64,000 bases of DNA from Gymnogyps californianus (lineage: Eukaryota > Chordata > Aves > Accipitriformes > Cathartidae): the NCBI RefSeq assembly GCF_018139145.2, contig NC_059480.1:18104428-18168427 (forward strand), written 5' to 3'. Position numbers and translations under genes: made by a program. Positions 11,742 through 64,000 of the stretch are shown one piece after another. Under the pieces are notes generated by a model that searched no databases, was not told the origin of the DNA, and saw nothing but the letters and a program-made list of their open reading frames with translations. Position 1 is the stretch's first letter; each line of letters starts with the position of its first letter.

Positions 11742-11824
11742 TGGCGGGAGGGGGCGCGGCGCGCGGAGGGAGAGGCCGCGGTTGCCAAGGCGACAGGAGG
11801 TGGCGGCGGGGTGCCGTGGGGCAG
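11700..11824 (+). other. ARMC9: Candidate 5' non-coding exon 1 of ARMC9
   Basis: A splice donor GGGGCAG|GTAGGC ends this stretch at 11824, and a clear acceptor (TTTTCTAG) opens exon 2 at 12219, giving an intron of 394 bp. The transcription start is not visible, so the left edge is approximate. Other donors, for example GTAGGG near 11900 or GTATGA near 12004, are possible. Mammalian ARMC9 also has a non-coding first exon. Confidence 0.35.
11781..11794 (+). promoter_or_regulatory. RFX X-box (GTTGCCAAGGCGAC)
   Basis: Two half-sites GTTGCC and GGCGAC are separated by AA. They match the RFX consensus GTNRCC-N(0-3)-RGYAAC at 11 of 12 half-site positions; the exception is G for A in the second half. 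RFX factors with FOXJ1 drive ciliary genes, and this site lies at the expected distance from the presumed start of a known ciliary gene. Confidence 0.7.
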
Positions 11825-12255
11825 GTAGGCCGCGGCGCGGTGGTGCCGGTGGCACTCGGGGTTTGCTCGCTTCCCTTCCCCTCCGGTTGGCTCAGGAGCT
11901 GGTAGGGCCGCATGCTCTCGGCCCTGAGGGGGCGGCCGCAGCGCCCCGGCCTGGGTGGGGGGCGCGGCGGGCCGCACCCGCGGGCTGCCGTGTGAGGAGC
12001 CGGTATGACTGCCCCGCGGCTTGGCGAGAACAGCGGTTCGGGTCGGCGAGGACCGGCTTCGGAACTTCTTTGGAGATGCCTTATGGAGGGGGGATATCTT
12101 CCTCATGCGGTTTGTTTGGAGATGAGATAGCTAATGGGCTGTGCGTGGCTGGGCTGTGGTGGGGCTGTGTGAACCCCTGTGCTGTCTGCTAACACCCCGC
12201 TTCTTTACAATTTTCTAGGTTTATCAACGATGAGACATAGCAGTAACGCTTAGCG

Positions 12256-63927
<51,672 letters not shown>

Positions 63928-64000
63928 GTGAGTACCGCTCATTAGGATCTTGAAATAAATTAATTTACTGGATTAAGTGTTTAACTTCAGTAGTTTCATC
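63928..64000 (+). other. Start of ARMC9 intron 20
   Basis: Sequence after the GTGAGT donor, running off the window. Confidence 0.85.

Larger units (their letters stand above)
11560..12070 (+). promoter_or_regulatory. ARMC9: CpG-island promoter of ARMC9
   Basis: This stretch of about 500 bp is very GC- and CpG-rich, in contrast to the AT-rich sequence downstream, and it sits just before the first coding exon. No TATA box is evident. It contains a CTCF-like motif, two CACGTG E-boxes, an inverted CCAAT box (ATTGG at 11720-11724) and an X-box, each listed separately where informative. The layout is typical of a broad housekeeping or ciliary promoter. Whether it also fires on the minus strand cannot be told from sequence alone. 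Confidence 0.85.

Noticed and set aside
12001..12192. Coding potential within the CpG island
   Set aside because: Frames here are CpG-island composition artefacts; the true start in exon 2 is fixed by the in-frame stop and family alignment.

Overview
The window is vertebrate nuclear DNA and almost certainly from a bird. It has compact introns of 0.5-15 kb, short degraded CR1-type LINE fragments, and a solo LTR of a family I remember as common in neoavian genomes. I cannot name the species.

The one gene I can identify is ARMC9 (armadillo repeat containing 9, a basal body and ciliary tip protein) on the + strand. A CpG-rich promoter lies at about 11.56-12.07 kb. Nineteen coding exons follow, from the ATG at 12256 to 63927. 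I placed every boundary by joining reading frames across GT/AG splice sites and comparing with remembered mammalian ARMC9. Together they give 627 codons without a stop: the LisH domain, a coiled coil, the ARM-like region and the acidic tract. The C-terminal exons lie beyond the right edge. Two exons are very small, 25 nt and 35 nt.

Bases 1 to about 11,550 look intergenic and relatively GC-rich. Open frames there look random, apart from two weak signal-peptide-like candidates listed as findings. This flank also holds a degenerate 21-bp minisatellite (about 8590-9125) whose units contain TTC/GAA palindromes resembling STAT and heat-shock-factor sites. A smaller inverted array of the same motif lies near 3.2-3.34 kb.

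The promoter carries a near-consensus RFX X-box (expected for a ciliary gene), a CTCF-like motif, an inverted CCAAT box and two CACGTG E-boxes.

The introns are mostly AT-rich and unremarkable. Exceptions are a candidate symmetric 36-nt cassette exon and a CpG-enriched GC island with a 201-codon antisense frame (both intron 9), a MIR-like SINE relic, the solo LTR with a 5-bp target duplication (intron 16), and several palindromes and homopolymer tracts. I found no CRISPR array, tRNA, rRNA or bacterial feature.
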